From the NCBI GenBank assembly GCA_028864885.1, contig JAGWLR010000008.1, positions 1-56,775 on the forward strand: 56,775 nt of DNA, read 5' to 3'. Shown in pieces: positions 10,136 to 19,809 of the stretch. The DNA comes from Burkholderiales bacterium (lineage in GTDB: Bacteria; Pseudomonadota; Gammaproteobacteria; Burkholderiales; Burkholderiaceae_C). The notes under the pieces were generated by a model, which saw nothing but the letters and a program-made list of their open reading frames with translations, had not been told where the DNA came from and did not search any database. The position numbers and the translations under genes were made by a program. How positions within the stretch are numbered: position 1 is the stretch's first letter; the number at the start of each line of letters is the position of its first letter.

Positions 10136-11494
10136 ATGTCTGTGTCCGATTCCCCCGCTTCTTCTTTGCTGTCCCGATTGAGCCTGTTTTGGCGCACGGT
10201 GCCCCGAGCCGCGCTGGGCAACCTCGTTGCCAAGCTGCTGATGGTGAGCCTGGGCTTGGCGATCACGGTGACGGTGGCACGACAGGGGCCGGCGGTGCAG
10301 GGCGCTTTTGCCCTGTTCGTGGCCGTCGAGTCGGGTCTGTTGACCTTGTTTTCTGGATTGGGGCTGTGGCTGGCTCGACAAATCTCGCAGCGGCAGGGGG
10401 GTGAGGCTCATGCCGCTGAGTTGCCGATGTTACGGGGTGTCTTGCGGGCCGCAGTGGGCCTCGGGGCGGTCGCTTCACTGGTGCTGCTGGGGGTGTCATG
10501 GTGGGCCACGCGCCTGCCTTATTCGCAGTTGTGGCTGCTGGCCTTGGCAGCGCCCTTTTTGCTGCTGGTGCCCACCACCACCGGGCAATGGTTGGGGCAG
10601 GGGCGCATGTGGCCGATCAACATGGCGCAGGTGGCCGCCCCCGCCAGCGTGCTGGTGGGCCTGGCCGGGGTGTGGTGGCTGACACAGGGACAGGCACGGC
10701 ACGCCCCCACCGTGGTGCTGGTGTTGACTGCCTGGGTCAGTGGCAAGTCGCTGGTGGCGGTGGTGACCGCCGTCCTGGGGCTGCGTGATGCCGCACATCG
10801 GGACGCGCGCCTTGCCGCCCCCATTGCCGGGCCCTCATGGTGGTCGTCCTGGCCATTTGTCCTCACCATCGGGGTGACCAATGTCATCAGCCTGCTGAAC
10901 TACCGGGTGTCGCTGTTTCTGGTCGAGCGTTTTCATGGCTTGGCGGCTGCCGGAACTTATTCAGTGGCAGTCACAGTGGCCGAATTGCTGTGGTTGCTGT
11001 CCTCGTCCGTGACCGTGTCGGCCTACGCGCGCATCGGCCACCCCGACATGCGAGTGGCTTCGGCCATGACGGTACAGGCCGTGCGCATCAATGTTTTGTC
11101 GACCTTGCTGGCCGCGCCCATCCTGCTGGCTGGCGCGTGGTGGGCCCTGCCGCGTGTGATGGGGCCAGCTTACGAGGCTTCGTTGTGGCCCCTGGCGGCC
11201 TTGCTGCCCGGCGTGGCGGCTTACGCTGCGGCGTCGAGCCTGTCGGCTTTTTATACCAATCACCTCGGTAAGCCCCATCTGTCTGGCGCCATCGCCGGCT
11301 TGTCCTTGCTGACGAGTTTGGTGGCAGGGTTGCTGCTGGTGCCGAGCCTGGGGCCGACCGGGGCCGGGGTGGCATCCAGCACGGGCTACTTCCTGGCGAT
11401 CGCTGGGGCGTATGCGGTTTTTCTGCGCCAGGCCCAGTTGCCCTTGAAAGCCCTGTGGACTCCTTCCCTCACACGGGGCCCTGAAGCGGGGTGA
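10136..11494 (+). CDS. Polysaccharide flippase (MOP superfamily, Wzx-like)
   Basis: 452 residues from ATG 10136. The protein is almost wholly hydrophobic with about 12 predicted membrane helices (for example LLMVSLGLAITVTVA, LWLLALAAPFLLLVP, GAGVASSTGYFLAIAGAYAVF), the pattern of Wzx-type lipid-linked oligosaccharide flippases of the inner membrane. It opens a six-gene plus-strand cluster that also encodes sugar transferases and an aminotransferase, which supports export of an undecaprenyl-linked glycan. No polymerase (Wzy) is evident in the cluster. Confidence 0.85.
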   Translation: MSVSDSPASSLLSRLSLFWRTVPRAALGNLVAKLLMVSLGLAITVTVARQGPAVQGAFALFVAVESGLLTLFSGLGLWLARQISQRQGGEAHAAELPMLRGVLRAAVGLGAVASLVLLGVSWWATRLPYSQLWLLALAAPFLLLVPTTTGQWLGQGRMWPINMAQVAAPASVLVGLAGVWWLTQGQARHAPTVVLVLTAWVSGKSLVAVVTAVLGLRDAAHRDARLAAPIAGPSWWSSWPFVLTIGVTNVISLLNYRVSLFLVERFHGLAAAGTYSVAVTVAELLWLLSSSVTVSAYARIGHPDMRVASAMTVQAVRINVLSTLLAAPILLAGAWWALPRVMGPAYEASLWPLAALLPGVAAYAAASSLSAFYTNHLGKPHLSGAIAGLSLLTSLVAGLLLVPSLGPTGAGVASSTGYFLAIAGAYAVFLRQAQLPLKALWTPSLTRGPEAG

Positions 11495-11537
11495 TCCCGA
11501 GCCGGTGATGGCCTCGGGATCAAGGACAATAACGCCC

Positions 11538-12188
11538 ATGCGATTTTTGATCCAGAAACTCAAACGGCCTGTCGTGCGGGCGTTGGCCGCCTTCACAGGG
11601 CCGCGCATCGTCTATGGCTGGCAAAACGTGGGTGGGGCTTACTGCCCTCATACGCGCGTCAGCACGCACACCTGTTTTGAGGGGCTGGAGGGCCTCACCC
11701 TGGGCGATCACGTGTTCATCGGGCACTTCAATCGAATCGATGGGTCCAATGGCTTGATCATCGAAGAGGGGTGTCAGATCACCAATTACGCCTCGATCCT
11801 GACGCACTCCAGTCACCGGGCGGTCCGGGTCATGGGGCGCCGCTACATCCACGATCCCAAACCGGCTGGTTATGTGCGGCGTGCCACCCGCATCGGCGCC
11901 TACAGTTTCATCGGCCCCCACAGCGTGATTGCGCCCGGAGCCCAGATCGGCAAGGGTGTGATCGTTCAAGGCTACAGCTTTGTCTCGGGTGATGTGCCCG
12001 ACTTTGCGATTGTGGGCACCAAAATCCCCGGCAAGCGGGCCGAGATCATGGGCGACACGCGTGAGTTGGATCGGGTACTGCTGCAGCGTCACCCTGAGTT
12101 GCAAGCCATCTACGCCCAATGGGCCGGCAAGGACAACTTGAGGCGGGCCACGCACGGTGCCGACGGACGCCGGGGCAACCATGAGTGA
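11538..12188 (+). CDS. Left-handed beta-helix acyltransferase
   Basis: 216 residues from ATG 11538. It has hexapeptide-repeat character (IGHFNRIDG, GLIIEEGCQITNYASI, IGAYSFIGPHSVIAPGAQIGKGVIVQGYSFV), the trimeric left-handed beta-helix of O-/N-acetyltransferases related to WcaF/VatD types. It probably acetylates a sugar of the glycan made by this cluster. The last 8 bp overlap the next glycosyltransferase gene, implying translational coupling. Acceptor sugar unknown. Confidence 0.85.
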   Translation: MRFLIQKLKRPVVRALAAFTGPRIVYGWQNVGGAYCPHTRVSTHTCFEGLEGLTLGDHVFIGHFNRIDGSNGLIIEEGCQITNYASILTHSSHRAVRVMGRRYIHDPKPAGYVRRATRIGAYSFIGPHSVIAPGAQIGKGVIVQGYSFVSGDVPDFAIVGTKIPGKRAEIMGDTRELDRVLLQRHPELQAIYAQWAGKDNLRRATHGADGRRGNHE

Positions 12189-13290
12189 TGCGGTGAGGAT
12201 CCTTTTCTTTGCTGATGCTTCCAGTGTCCACACCCGACGTTGGGTGGCTGCGGTGGCCGAACGGGGTGGCCGAGCGGTGGTGGTTTCGCGTGAGGCGGGC
12301 GAGGTGCCGGGCGCCGACGAAGTGATCGTCGTGCAACCAGGGCAGGACAAGCTGGGCTGGTTCAAGGCGCTGCCCAAGATCCGGGCTATCAGTCGTGAGG
12401 TGGCTCAACGCTTTCAACCCACCTTGGTTCATGGCCACTACGTGACCTCGTACGGCATGTGGGCTGCTGTAAGTGGCTTGAGCGTGCCAAAGGTACTGAC
12501 CGCCTGGGGCTCTGACATTCTGGTCACGCCGCGTGATAGCCGACTGATGCGCCTGATCGTGAACTGGTCTTTGCACCATGCTGACCTGATTACCGCAGAC
12601 TCGATGGACATGCTGCACGCGATTGCGCGGTATCACCCGGCGGCACCGTGTTATCAGATCCTGTGGGGGGCCGACACCGACAAGTTCGTTCCCGCCGAGC
12701 CTGCGGCTGATTTCGAGATCGTCAGCCTGCGCAGTTGGGAACCCAGCTACAACATCGATGTCATCCTTGAGGCCTTTGCCCGTGTGCTGGCGCAACGCCC
12801 ACACAGCGCGGCGCGCCTGCACCTGCTGGGCGGTGGCTCTCAAGCAGAGGCCTTGCGTCAGCAGGCGGCACGCCTGGGCTTGCAAGACCATGTGCAGTTT
12901 CATGGCCGGGTCGGCGATGCGGCCATGGTGCAGGCCATTCAGCGCAGCCGTGCGTCGGTGTCGATTCCCACCAGCGACGCGACTTCGGTGTCGGTGCTCG
13001 AGTCCATGGCCTGTGGTCTGCCGATCATTGCTTCCGATTTGCCAGCCAACCGCCAATGGCTCGATGAGCGCGGCGGATTCCTGGTGCCGGTGCGGGACGT
13101 GGATGCCGTGACGTGTGCTCTGCTCACGGTGCTGGATGCCCCCGAGCAGGCCCGTCAGATGGGGCACTTTAATCAGCAACGAATCGAACGAGAGGCCTCG
13201 CGGCGCGGGCAGATGGATGCCATGTGGCGGCTCTATCAAAAGCTGCTGATGCCCGTTCCCGTCAAAGTGCGAGACAAAGCCCGTGCTTGA
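12181..13290 (+). CDS. Glycosyltransferase family 4 type
   Basis: 369 residues from ATG 12181 (overlap of 8 bp with the upstream stop). GT-B fold: N-terminal Rossmann start VRILFFADASSVHTRRWV, then HGHYVTSYG; the C-terminal nucleotide-sugar domain has the hallmark SVLESMACGLPIIASDLPA, where the Glu residues contact the donor. It is predicted to be a cytoplasmic retaining glycosyltransferase adding a sugar to the lipid-linked glycan. Confidence 0.9.
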   Translation: MSDAVRILFFADASSVHTRRWVAAVAERGGRAVVVSREAGEVPGADEVIVVQPGQDKLGWFKALPKIRAISREVAQRFQPTLVHGHYVTSYGMWAAVSGLSVPKVLTAWGSDILVTPRDSRLMRLIVNWSLHHADLITADSMDMLHAIARYHPAAPCYQILWGADTDKFVPAEPAADFEIVSLRSWEPSYNIDVILEAFARVLAQRPHSAARLHLLGGGSQAEALRQQAARLGLQDHVQFHGRVGDAAMVQAIQRSRASVSIPTSDATSVSVLESMACGLPIIASDLPANRQWLDERGGFLVPVRDVDAVTCALLTVLDAPEQARQMGHFNQQRIEREASRRGQMDAMWRLYQKLLMPVPVKVRDKARA

Positions 13291-14419
13291 ACTGAAAACC
13301 AATGGCATTCAGGCACAGACCATTTCGGTCATCGTGCCTTGTCGTAACGAGCGTGAGCACATCGATGTGTTTTGCGCCAGCGTGCTTGAACAACGTATCC
13401 CCGAAGGCTGTAGCCTGGAGATCCTGATCGCCGATGGCATGAGCGACGACGGCACCCGCGAACGCCTGTCGCATTGGGTGCAGGAAGACCCGCGCTTCGT
13501 GTTGATCGACAACCCGGGGCGCATCGTGTCGACCGGCCTGAACCGTTGCATCGAGCGCGCCAAGGGCAGCTTCATCGTGCGCCTGGATGTGCACACGGTG
13601 TACGCACACGATTACATCGAACAGTGCTGGCAGACCTGGCAGCGAACCGGGGCCGACAACGTAGGCGGCCCTTGGCGCGCCATGGGCATGCCGGGGCAGT
13701 ACGTGCAACAGGCCATCGCCGCAGCCTTTCAATCCAAATGGGTGGCCGGCGGTGCTTTGTCACGCGATCTGACTTATGAGGGTGAGGTCGACACCGTGTA
13801 CCTGGGGGCCTGGCCACGCCAGACCTTCGAGCGATTCGGCGGCTTCGATGAAAAGCTGGTGCGTAATCAGGATGACGAACACAACCTGCGGATTCGCAAG
13901 GGGGGTGGTCGCATCTGGCAATCGGCCCTGATTCGCTCTACGTATCACCCACGATCGAGTGTGGCCGACGTGTTCAGTCAGTATCGCCAATACGGATACT
14001 GGAAGCCCTTTGTCATGAAAAAGCATGGCCAAGCGGCTGCCGTTCGGCACCTGATTCCGGGTCTGTTCGTGGGCGCCCTCATTGGCTTGCTGATCCTGAT
14101 GCTGGTGTTCAGTGGGATCACGATGGTGTCTGACTCGCTGACCACCACGCGCTGGGTGGGAGCCTGGGGCAGCGCGGCCTGTGCGGTGATGTTGATGGCC
14201 TTGCTGCTGATTTACGGCACGGCGGTTGGGCTGGTCAGCGTGGCCATTGCCCGCGACCTGGGCTGGCGCCAGTTGCGCTACCTGCCCGATGTGATTGCCG
14301 CCTACCACTTTGGCTACGGCCTGGGCTCGCTGCGCGGGTGGTGGGATGCCTGGCTGCGTGGCAAACCTGACCGAGCGTATGGCCGCCTGACCCGAGGCCA
14401 GCGCCAAAACCGAACCTGA
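13283..14419 (+). CDS. Glycosyltransferase family 2 with C-terminal membrane helices
   Basis: 378 residues from GTG 13283, the only start near the family N-terminus ([17 protein letters not shown]); it overlaps the preceding stop by 8 bp. GT-A signatures: [13 protein letters not shown], the DXD-like RLDVHTVY and the [12 protein letters not shown] acceptor-side acidic cluster. Two hydrophobic segments ([17 protein letters not shown] and [17 protein letters not shown], about 265-335) anchor it to the inner membrane. Likely role: elongation of the lipid-linked oligosaccharide. Confidence 0.9.
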   Translation: MLELKTNGIQAQTISVIVPCRNEREHIDVFCASVLEQRIPEGCSLEILIADGMSDDGTRERLSHWVQEDPRFVLIDNPGRIVSTGLNRCIERAKGSFIVRLDVHTVYAHDYIEQCWQTWQRTGADNVGGPWRAMGMPGQYVQQAIAAAFQSKWVAGGALSRDLTYEGEVDTVYLGAWPRQTFERFGGFDEKLVRNQDDEHNLRIRKGGGRIWQSALIRSTYHPRSSVADVFSQYRQYGYWKPFVMKKHGQAAAVRHLIPGLFVGALIGLLILMLVFSGITMVSDSLTTTRWVGAWGSAACAVMLMALLLIYGTAVGLVSVAIARDLGWRQLRYLPDVIAAYHFGYGLGSLRGWWDAWLRGKPDRAYGRLTRGQRQNRT

Positions 14420-14432
14420 CGAGAATGCTGTG

Positions 14433-15599
14433 ATGAGTCAAACCCCTTTTCTGCCTTTTGCTCTGCCCGAAATCGGTGAAGAAGAAATCGCCGAAGTCGT
14501 CGACACCCTGCGCTCTGGCTGGGTGACCACCGGCCCCAAGGCACGTCGATTTGAGCAAGAGTTCGTGTCCTATCTGGGCGATGACAGCCTCCAGGCCATC
14601 GCGGTCAACTCGGCCACGGCAGGCTTGCATCTGGCGCTGGAGGCCCTGGGCATCGGCCCGGGCGATGAAGTCATCACCACCACGCACACCTTCACCGCCA
14701 CGGCCGAAGTGGTGCGCTACCTGGGCGCCGACGTGAAGCTGGTGGACATCGATCCCGCCACCTTGAACATCGACCCCGCTGCCATCGAAGCCGCCATCAC
14801 CCCACGCACCAAGGCCATCATGCCGGTGCACTACGCTGGCCTGGCGGTGGACATGGATGCCATCTTTGCGATTGCCGACAAGCATGGCTTGAAGGTGGTG
14901 GAGGATGCTGCGCACGCTTTGCCGACCACCTACAAGCAAAAGCTGGTGGGCCTGTTGCGCAGTGATGCCGTGGTCTTCAGCTTCTACGCCAACAAGACCA
15001 TGACCACGGGTGAAGGTGGGATGCTGGTGACGCGGGATGCCCAACTGGCGGCGCGGGCCAAGGTCATGCGTTTGCACGGTATCAACCGCGATGCTTTCGA
15101 CCGCTTCACCGCCAAGGTGCCGAGCTGGTATTACGAAATCGTGGCCCCAGGCTTCAAGTACAACCTGACGGACATTGCCGCCGCGCTGGGCTTGCATCAA
15201 CTCAAGCGCCTGCCGGGCTTTCAGACCCGCCGGGAAGCCATTGCAGCACGCTATGACGAGGCTCTGGCCGATCTACCCTTGATCCTGCCACCCCGCCCCC
15301 AGCATGCGGGCGATCTGCATTCATGGCATCTGTACGTCGTGCGCCTGGCCGACGACGCGCCGATTCTGCGTGATCAATTGATCGACAGCCTGTTTGCCGA
15401 TGGCATTGGCGTGAGCGTGCATTACATTCCGCTGCACCTTCACCCGTATTGGAAGGATCGCTACGACCTCCAGCCTGAGCAGTTTCCGCACAGCCAGAAG
15501 GCCTACGAGTGCATGGTCACCTTGCCCTTGTACACCCGCATGACCGACGCCGATGTGGAACGCGTCATCCAATCGGTGTGCAAAGCCTTGGGTCGTTGA
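14433..15599 (+). CDS. DegT/DnrJ/EryC1/StrS-family PLP aminotransferase
   Basis: 388 residues from ATG 14433. It makes amino sugars by transaminating a nucleotide-linked ketosugar. Features: [23 protein letters not shown] (cofactor region), VVEDAAHAL (Asp for the pyridine ring), and [14 protein letters not shown] with the Schiff-base Lys188. PglE/WbpE-type enzymes are the closest idea given the PglC-like transferase next door; that would make a 2,4-diamino or acetamido sugar, completed by the acetyltransferase at 11538. The dehydratase that would supply the ketosugar is not in this cluster. Confidence 0.92.
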   Translation: MSQTPFLPFALPEIGEEEIAEVVDTLRSGWVTTGPKARRFEQEFVSYLGDDSLQAIAVNSATAGLHLALEALGIGPGDEVITTTHTFTATAEVVRYLGADVKLVDIDPATLNIDPAAIEAAITPRTKAIMPVHYAGLAVDMDAIFAIADKHGLKVVEDAAHALPTTYKQKLVGLLRSDAVVFSFYANKTMTTGEGGMLVTRDAQLAARAKVMRLHGINRDAFDRFTAKVPSWYYEIVAPGFKYNLTDIAAALGLHQLKRLPGFQTRREAIAARYDEALADLPLILPPRPQHAGDLHSWHLYVVRLADDAPILRDQLIDSLFADGIGVSVHYIPLHLHPYWKDRYDLQPEQFPHSQKAYECMVTLPLYTRMTDADVERVIQSVCKALGR

Positions 15600-15601
15600 G
15601 G

Positions 15602-16198
15602 ATGGGCAAGCGGCTGTTTGACCTGCTCCTGTCGACGCTGGGTCTGTTGGTTCTTGCACCCTTCCTGGTGTTGATTGCGCTGGCGATCAAGCTGGATTCA
15701 TCCGGCCCGGTGTTCTTTCGGCAAGAGCGCGTGGGGCGGCACGGTCAACCGTTTCGGATCCACAAGTTCCGCACCATGCGGCATGACCCAGTGGGCGAAG
15801 GATTGCAGATCACGGTGGGGTCGGATCAACGCATCACCCGCGTCGGTGCGATTTTGCGCCAGACCAAGCTGGATGAACTGCCACAATTGATCGACGTCTG
15901 GGTGGGCAGCATGTCGCTGGTGGGGCCCCGCCCCGAAGTGCCGCGCTATGTGGCGCATTACCCGGAACACCTCAAACACAAGGTCTTGTCCGTACGGCCT
16001 GGGATCACGGACATCGCCTCTATTGAATACCGCGATGAAAGCGCCGTGCTGGCACGCGCCAGCGACCCCGAGCAGGCCTACATCCGCGAGGTGATGCTGC
16101 ACAAGCTGGCTCTGGCGGCCAGCTATGTGGATCAGGCTTCGGTGTGGATGGACATCAAGCTGATCCTTCGCACGATCTGGGCCATCGTGTCGCGCTGA
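15602..16198 (+). CDS. Initiating sugar-phosphate transferase (PglC/WcaJ-C type)
   Basis: 198 residues, ATG 15602 two bases after the aminotransferase stop. One N-terminal hydrophobic stretch ([22 protein letters not shown], reentrant or membrane helix) is followed by the bacterial sugar transferase domain: [44 protein letters not shown] and [10 protein letters not shown]. It transfers a sugar-1-phosphate to undecaprenyl phosphate, starting glycan assembly. The short PglC-like form, without the extra N-terminal membrane helices of WbaP, fits an amino-sugar substrate. Confidence 0.92.
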   Translation: MGKRLFDLLLSTLGLLVLAPFLVLIALAIKLDSSGPVFFRQERVGRHGQPFRIHKFRTMRHDPVGEGLQITVGSDQRITRVGAILRQTKLDELPQLIDVWVGSMSLVGPRPEVPRYVAHYPEHLKHKVLSVRPGITDIASIEYRDESAVLARASDPEQAYIREVMLHKLALAASYVDQASVWMDIKLILRTIWAIVSR

Positions 16199-16214
16199 GT
16201 GGCTGGGCCGAAGC

Positions 16215-16231
16215 GATCTTGTCGCAAGATC
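16215..16231. repeat. Perfect inverted repeat between the glycan cluster and cynS
   Basis: GATCTTG-TCG-CAAGATC, 17 bp after the sugar transferase stop. It lacks a following T-run, so it is a weak terminator candidate. It lies 37 bp upstream of the sigma-54 promoter of cynS, a position also compatible with an activator site. Function undecided. Confidence 0.45.
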
Positions 16232-16267
16232 CTAGTTGCCCGGCTTGTACTGGGTGAGTGTCTTAGA

Positions 16268-16283
16268 TGGCACGCGTTTTGCT
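16268..16283 (+). promoter_or_regulatory. Sigma-54 (-24/-12) promoter of cynS
   Basis: TGGCACG-N4-TTGCT matches the RpoN consensus (TGGCACG-N4-TTGCW) with the invariant GG and GC correctly spaced. It ends 52 bp before the cynS ATG. This predicts dependence on an enhancer-binding activator such as NtrC, in keeping with cyanate as a nitrogen source; no NtrC site was recognised. Confidence 0.75.
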
Positions 16284-16335
16284 TCCGTTTGAGTGAGTTC
16301 TCATCGACCCAAGATCAAACGGAAAGGAAGCTGTC

Positions 16336-16779
16336 ATGAGTCGTCTGGAAGTCACCGAGAAGATCATCGCCACCAAGGTGGCCAAGGGCCTGAAATGGGC
16401 TGAGGTGGCCGAGAAGGTCGGGCTCAGCAAGGAATGGGTGACGGCGGCCTGTTTGGGGCAGATGGCGTTGGACAAAAAGCAGGCCGATGTGATCGGCAAG
16501 ATCTTTGGTTTGACGGCTGAAGACAAAAAGTGGCTGATGGCGGTGCCGTACAAAGGCAGCCTGCCCACGAGCGTGCCGACCGACCCGCTGATCTACCGCT
16601 TTTACGAGTTGATCAATGTGTATGGCACCACCTTCAAAGAGCTGATTCACGAAGAGTTTGGTGACGGCATCATGAGTGCCATCGACTTCAAAATGGATCT
16701 TCAGCGTGAGCCTGATCCCAAGGGGGACCGGGTGCACATCGTGATGAGTGGCAAATTCTTGCCATACAAGACGTATTGA
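16336..16779 (+). CDS. cynS: Cyanate hydratase (cyanase)
   Basis: 147 residues. It converts cyanate and bicarbonate to ammonia and CO2 in the cytoplasm. The N-terminal helical DNA-binding-like domain (1-75) precedes the catalytic domain with Arg88 and Glu91 in LIYRFYELINVYG and Ser114 in GDGIMSAIDF, equivalent to E. coli Arg96, Glu99 and Ser122. It ends in the family's KFLPYKTY. A GGAAAGGAAG ribosome-binding region precedes ATG 16336. It stands alone, without cynT or cynR nearby, and converges with sdaA. Confidence 0.97.
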   Translation: MSRLEVTEKIIATKVAKGLKWAEVAEKVGLSKEWVTAACLGQMALDKKQADVIGKIFGLTAEDKKWLMAVPYKGSLPTSVPTDPLIYRFYELINVYGTTFKELIHEEFGDGIMSAIDFKMDLQREPDPKGDRVHIVMSGKFLPYKTY

Positions 16780-16792
16780 GCCGCGTGGCTGA

Positions 16793-18178
16793 CTAGCACT
16801 CCACAATGTTCACAGCCAACCCGCCCCGCGCGGTTTCTTTGTACTGGTCCTTCATGTCCGCCCCGGTTTGGCGCATGGTCTCGATCACCTTGTCGAGACT
16901 GACGCGGTGGGAACCATCGCCATGCAGGGCCAGTCGGGCCGCGTTGATTGCCTTCACGGCAGCGATGGCATTGCGTTCGATGCAAGGGATCTGAACCAGG
17001 CCACCGACCGGGTCGCAGGTCATGCCGAGGTGGTGTTCCATGCCGATTTCGGCGGCGTTCTCGACCTGTTCTGGTGTGCCGCCCAAGACCGCACACAAGC
17101 CCGCCGCCGCCATGGAACAGGCCACGCCAACCTCGCCCTGGCAGCCGACTTCCGCCCCCGAGATGGAGGCGTTTTCTTTGTAGAGCAGGCCGATGGCCGC
17201 TGCGGTCAGGAAGAAGTCTTCGATGCCTTGTTCGTGGGCACCGGGTACAAACCGGTGGTAGTAGTGCAGCACGGCGGGCACGATGCCGGCGGCGCCATTG
17301 GTGGGGGCCGTCACCACGCGGCCACCGGCGGCGTTTTCTTCGTTGACGGCCAAGGCGAAGAGGTTGACCCAGTCCATCACCAGCAGCGGGTCTGACAGTG
17401 GGTTGGCGCTTTGCAGTTTCTGAAAGAGTGCAGGGGCACGCCGTGGCACATGGAAGGGGCCGGGCAGTTCACCTTGTCCGTGGCAGCCTCGGTCGACACA
17501 GGCTTGCATGGTTTGCCACAGGCGTTGCAGCCCTTCACGTACCTCGTCGTCGCTGCGCCAATGGCGTTCGTTGCGACGCATGATCTCGGCGATGCTGCAG
17601 TGGTGCTGCCGCGTCAGGGTCAGCAGGTCGGCGGCACTGTGGAAGGGGTAGGGCAGCACAGTGGCGTCAGGGGCGATGGCCGTTTGTCGGCTGTCGTCTT
17701 GCGCCACCTCTTCGCTCACAACAAAGCCGCCCCCAACGGAGTAGTAGCAGCGGTTGACCAACTCCTGGTCTTGTCCGTCCAAGGCAATGAAGCGCATGCC
17801 GTTGGGGTGAAAGGGCAGGCTTTGCTGGGGCAAAAAGCGCAGGTGTGTGGCCGGGTCAAATGGCAAATGGTGTTGTCCCAGTACGGGCAGCACTTGGTGT
17901 TTGCTGACGCAGGCAATCCATCCGTCGATCGAATCGATCGGGACGGTATCGGGGTCGTGTCCCATCAAGCCTAGCAAGATGGCTTTGTCGGTGCCATGGC
18001 CGCGGCCGGTGGCGCCAAGCGAGCCATAGAGTTCGCAGCGGATTTGGCGGGTCAGGGGCAGGATGCCTTGCGCATCGAGGCGGCTGACAAACAACTTGGC
18101 CGCCCGCATCGGGCCGACCGTGTGTGAACTGGAGGGGCCGATTCCGATTTTGAACAGGTCAAAAACAGAAATGGCCAT
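16793..18178 (-). CDS. sdaA: L-serine ammonia-lyase (iron-sulfur type)
   Basis: 461 residues from ATG 18178, chosen because GGAG lies 8 nt upstream; a TTG two codons earlier is less likely. It deaminates L-serine to pyruvate and ammonia with a labile [4Fe-4S] cluster. Features: N-terminal [20 protein letters not shown], Cys-bearing [16 protein letters not shown], and [22 protein letters not shown]; the sequence ends in a conserved-style Cys (NIVEC). It directly follows the TetR gene (3 bp from its stop), so it may be that regulator's target. Confidence 0.95.
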   Translation of the reverse strand: MAISVFDLFKIGIGPSSSHTVGPMRAAKLFVSRLDAQGILPLTRQIRCELYGSLGATGRGHGTDKAILLGLMGHDPDTVPIDSIDGWIACVSKHQVLPVLGQHHLPFDPATHLRFLPQQSLPFHPNGMRFIALDGQDQELVNRCYYSVGGGFVVSEEVAQDDSRQTAIAPDATVLPYPFHSAADLLTLTRQHHCSIAEIMRRNERHWRSDDEVREGLQRLWQTMQACVDRGCHGQGELPGPFHVPRRAPALFQKLQSANPLSDPLLVMDWVNLFALAVNEENAAGGRVVTAPTNGAAGIVPAVLHYYHRFVPGAHEQGIEDFFLTAAAIGLLYKENASISGAEVGCQGEVGVACSMAAAGLCAVLGGTPEQVENAAEIGMEHHLGMTCDPVGGLVQIPCIERNAIAAVKAINAARLALHGDGSHRVSLDKVIETMRQTGADMKDQYKETARGGLAVNIVEC

Positions 18179-18180
18179 GG

Positions 18181-18834
18181 TCAATGCTCCGTGCGTAAGC
18201 GATCGATCAACTGAGCGGCTTCATGCAGGGCCCCGTCATCGGTCAACCCCATGTCGGCAAATTCATTCTCTGCGATCGCGTCACACAAGCGCTCAAGCTG
18301 CAAGAGGATGGACGCCACTTCTTCACGACTGGCCTGCAAACGTGGTTGCCATTGCAGGATGCGGTCGATGTGGCGCTTGCGGCTGTCGGCCCGAGCGTGG
18401 CGAACCTCGGGGTATTCGTAGGCCAGCTGCCGCAGGTGCCGGCGAAAGATCAGGAAGGAGCGATGGCCCTCGGCGTAGGCCTCTGCGATTTGTAGGCTGG
18501 TGGACTGGCGCACCATCAGTTCGCTGAGGATGGCGGTTTCGGCTTCTTCCCAGGCCAGATAGACCTGGATGAAGATGTCGATCTTGTCTTTGTACCAGCG
18601 GTAAAAGGTTTGGGGCGCAAAGCCGGCGCGACGCGCAATGCGGTTGGTGTCGGTGGCGGCAAATCCGTGTTCGATGAATTCGGCTGCGGCCGAGCGCAGC
18701 AGCTTGGTGCGTGTGTCCTCCACGTCCGCCGCTTCCATCGCTTCGGCATGGACCTGTGCCCTGGCGCTGCGCTTGGCAGGGGCCTTGGCGCTCACGCGGC
18801 GAGGGCGCGGCTGGGAAATTGCGTCTTCAGCCAT
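18181..18834 (-). CDS. TetR-family transcriptional regulator
   Basis: 217 residues from ATG 18834, overlapping the upstream hydrolase by 43 bp; ATG 18738 is an alternative that avoids overlap but leaves few residues before the HTH. The DNA-binding domain (about 40-90) reads [17 protein letters not shown] ... [22 protein letters not shown], a standard TetR helix-turn-helix. The C-terminal ligand domain is helical; the ligand is unknown. The gene sits between a lipase-like gene and sdaA. Confidence 0.88.
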   Translation of the reverse strand: MAEDAISQPRPRRVSAKAPAKRSARAQVHAEAMEAADVEDTRTKLLRSAAAEFIEHGFAATDTNRIARRAGFAPQTFYRWYKDKIDIFIQVYLAWEEAETAILSELMVRQSTSLQIAEAYAEGHRSFLIFRRHLRQLAYEYPEVRHARADSRKRHIDRILQWQPRLQASREEVASILLQLERLCDAIAENEFADMGLTDDGALHEAAQLIDRLRTEH

Positions 18835-19670
18835 GAGTTCAGGTCAGCGTAAACGAGGTGCTTTTTGGGTTCGTGGAACAGAGCGTGGGCGAGATCCGGG
18901 TAGCGGCACGAGGTGAGCGTGTCCGCCGGGGCTTCGGCCGTGAAGCGATCACACGCACGTGCCTGCACCAGACGATCGACCTCAGAGTACAGCAACAGGG
19001 TCGGGCATGTCCACCGGGCCGCGCGTTCCATGACGATTTGGCCATTGTCCAGAATGAATTGGGTCAGGCGAGGCGTGATGCGCTGATGGATCAGGGTGTC
19101 GGCGTTGATGTCGGCCACCACGGCAGGGTCAGAGCTACACCAGTCGGCTTTGAGCCCCACCGGGACGGCCAGATCGGGCACCAGGCGCCCGAACGCCGAC
19201 AGCAAGGCCTTCTGGGTCAGGGTCATCGTGGGTTCAAGCGCGGGGGCGGCCATGACGACGCCGTCGACGCGGCGGGCCCAAGCGGCGGTGTCGGTCGGGT
19301 CGGCTGACACGCTGGCCATGCGGGCGGCCATCAGTCCGCCCACGCTGGCGCCCACCAGGATGCGTGGCAACTTGGGATAGACGCTTTGAACGGCATCCAG
19401 CACCGTGGCCAGGTCGTGCATGAAGTCGTCGTTGGCCTGCAGGGTGCCACGGGGGCCTTCGGATTGGCCGTGCCCTCGGTGGTCATAGCTGACGACGGCC
19501 CACCCTTGCTGGTTCAGGTGCGCCGCCACGTCCGCATAGCGGCCCGCGTGTTCGCACAGGCCGTGCAGAAACAGCGCCACCCCTTGGGGGCGCTCGATCG
19601 GGTAATGGTAGGTTCTCAGCTTGAGGCCATCGCGGGCCACGATCTGAGGCGGGAGGACAGCTCGGACCAT
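18792..19670 (-). CDS. Alpha/beta hydrolase, monoacylglycerol lipase/lysophospholipase-like
   Basis: 292 residues from ATG 19670; earlier ATGs would add a basic leader without family likeness. Alpha/beta-hydrolase signatures: LFLHGLCEHAGRY (oxyanion region), SYDHRGHGQSEGPRG, the nucleophile elbow GASVGG (Ser), and a late Asp/His pair in YSEVDRLV and DLAHALFHEP. These match the serine-aminopeptidase S33/monoglyceride lipase group. Substrate likely a lipid ester; not provable here. First gene of the minus-strand run with tetR and sdaA. Confidence 0.85.
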   Translation of the reverse strand: MVRAVLPPQIVARDGLKLRTYHYPIERPQGVALFLHGLCEHAGRYADVAAHLNQQGWAVVSYDHRGHGQSEGPRGTLQANDDFMHDLATVLDAVQSVYPKLPRILVGASVGGLMAARMASVSADPTDTAAWARRVDGVVMAAPALEPTMTLTQKALLSAFGRLVPDLAVPVGLKADWCSSDPAVVADINADTLIHQRITPRLTQFILDNGQIVMERAARWTCPTLLLYSEVDRLVQARACDRFTAEAPADTLTSCRYPDLAHALFHEPKKHLVYADLNSWLKTQFPSRALAA

Positions 19671-19809
19671 GGCGCGAAGTATGCCTTTGGGAACGCGCCA
19701 TGTGTGACGTTTGGCCCTGAACCCCAATCAATTTCGGGTAAGTCTGGGTTCGCAATACAGCAAATCTGCAAAATTCACAGGAAATCCGGTCTTTGTGTAT
19801 CCAATCACT

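Noticed and set aside
12046..13308. 420-residue minus-strand frame across the GT4 gene
   Set aside because: Runs against the glycan operon and lacks any recognisable motif.
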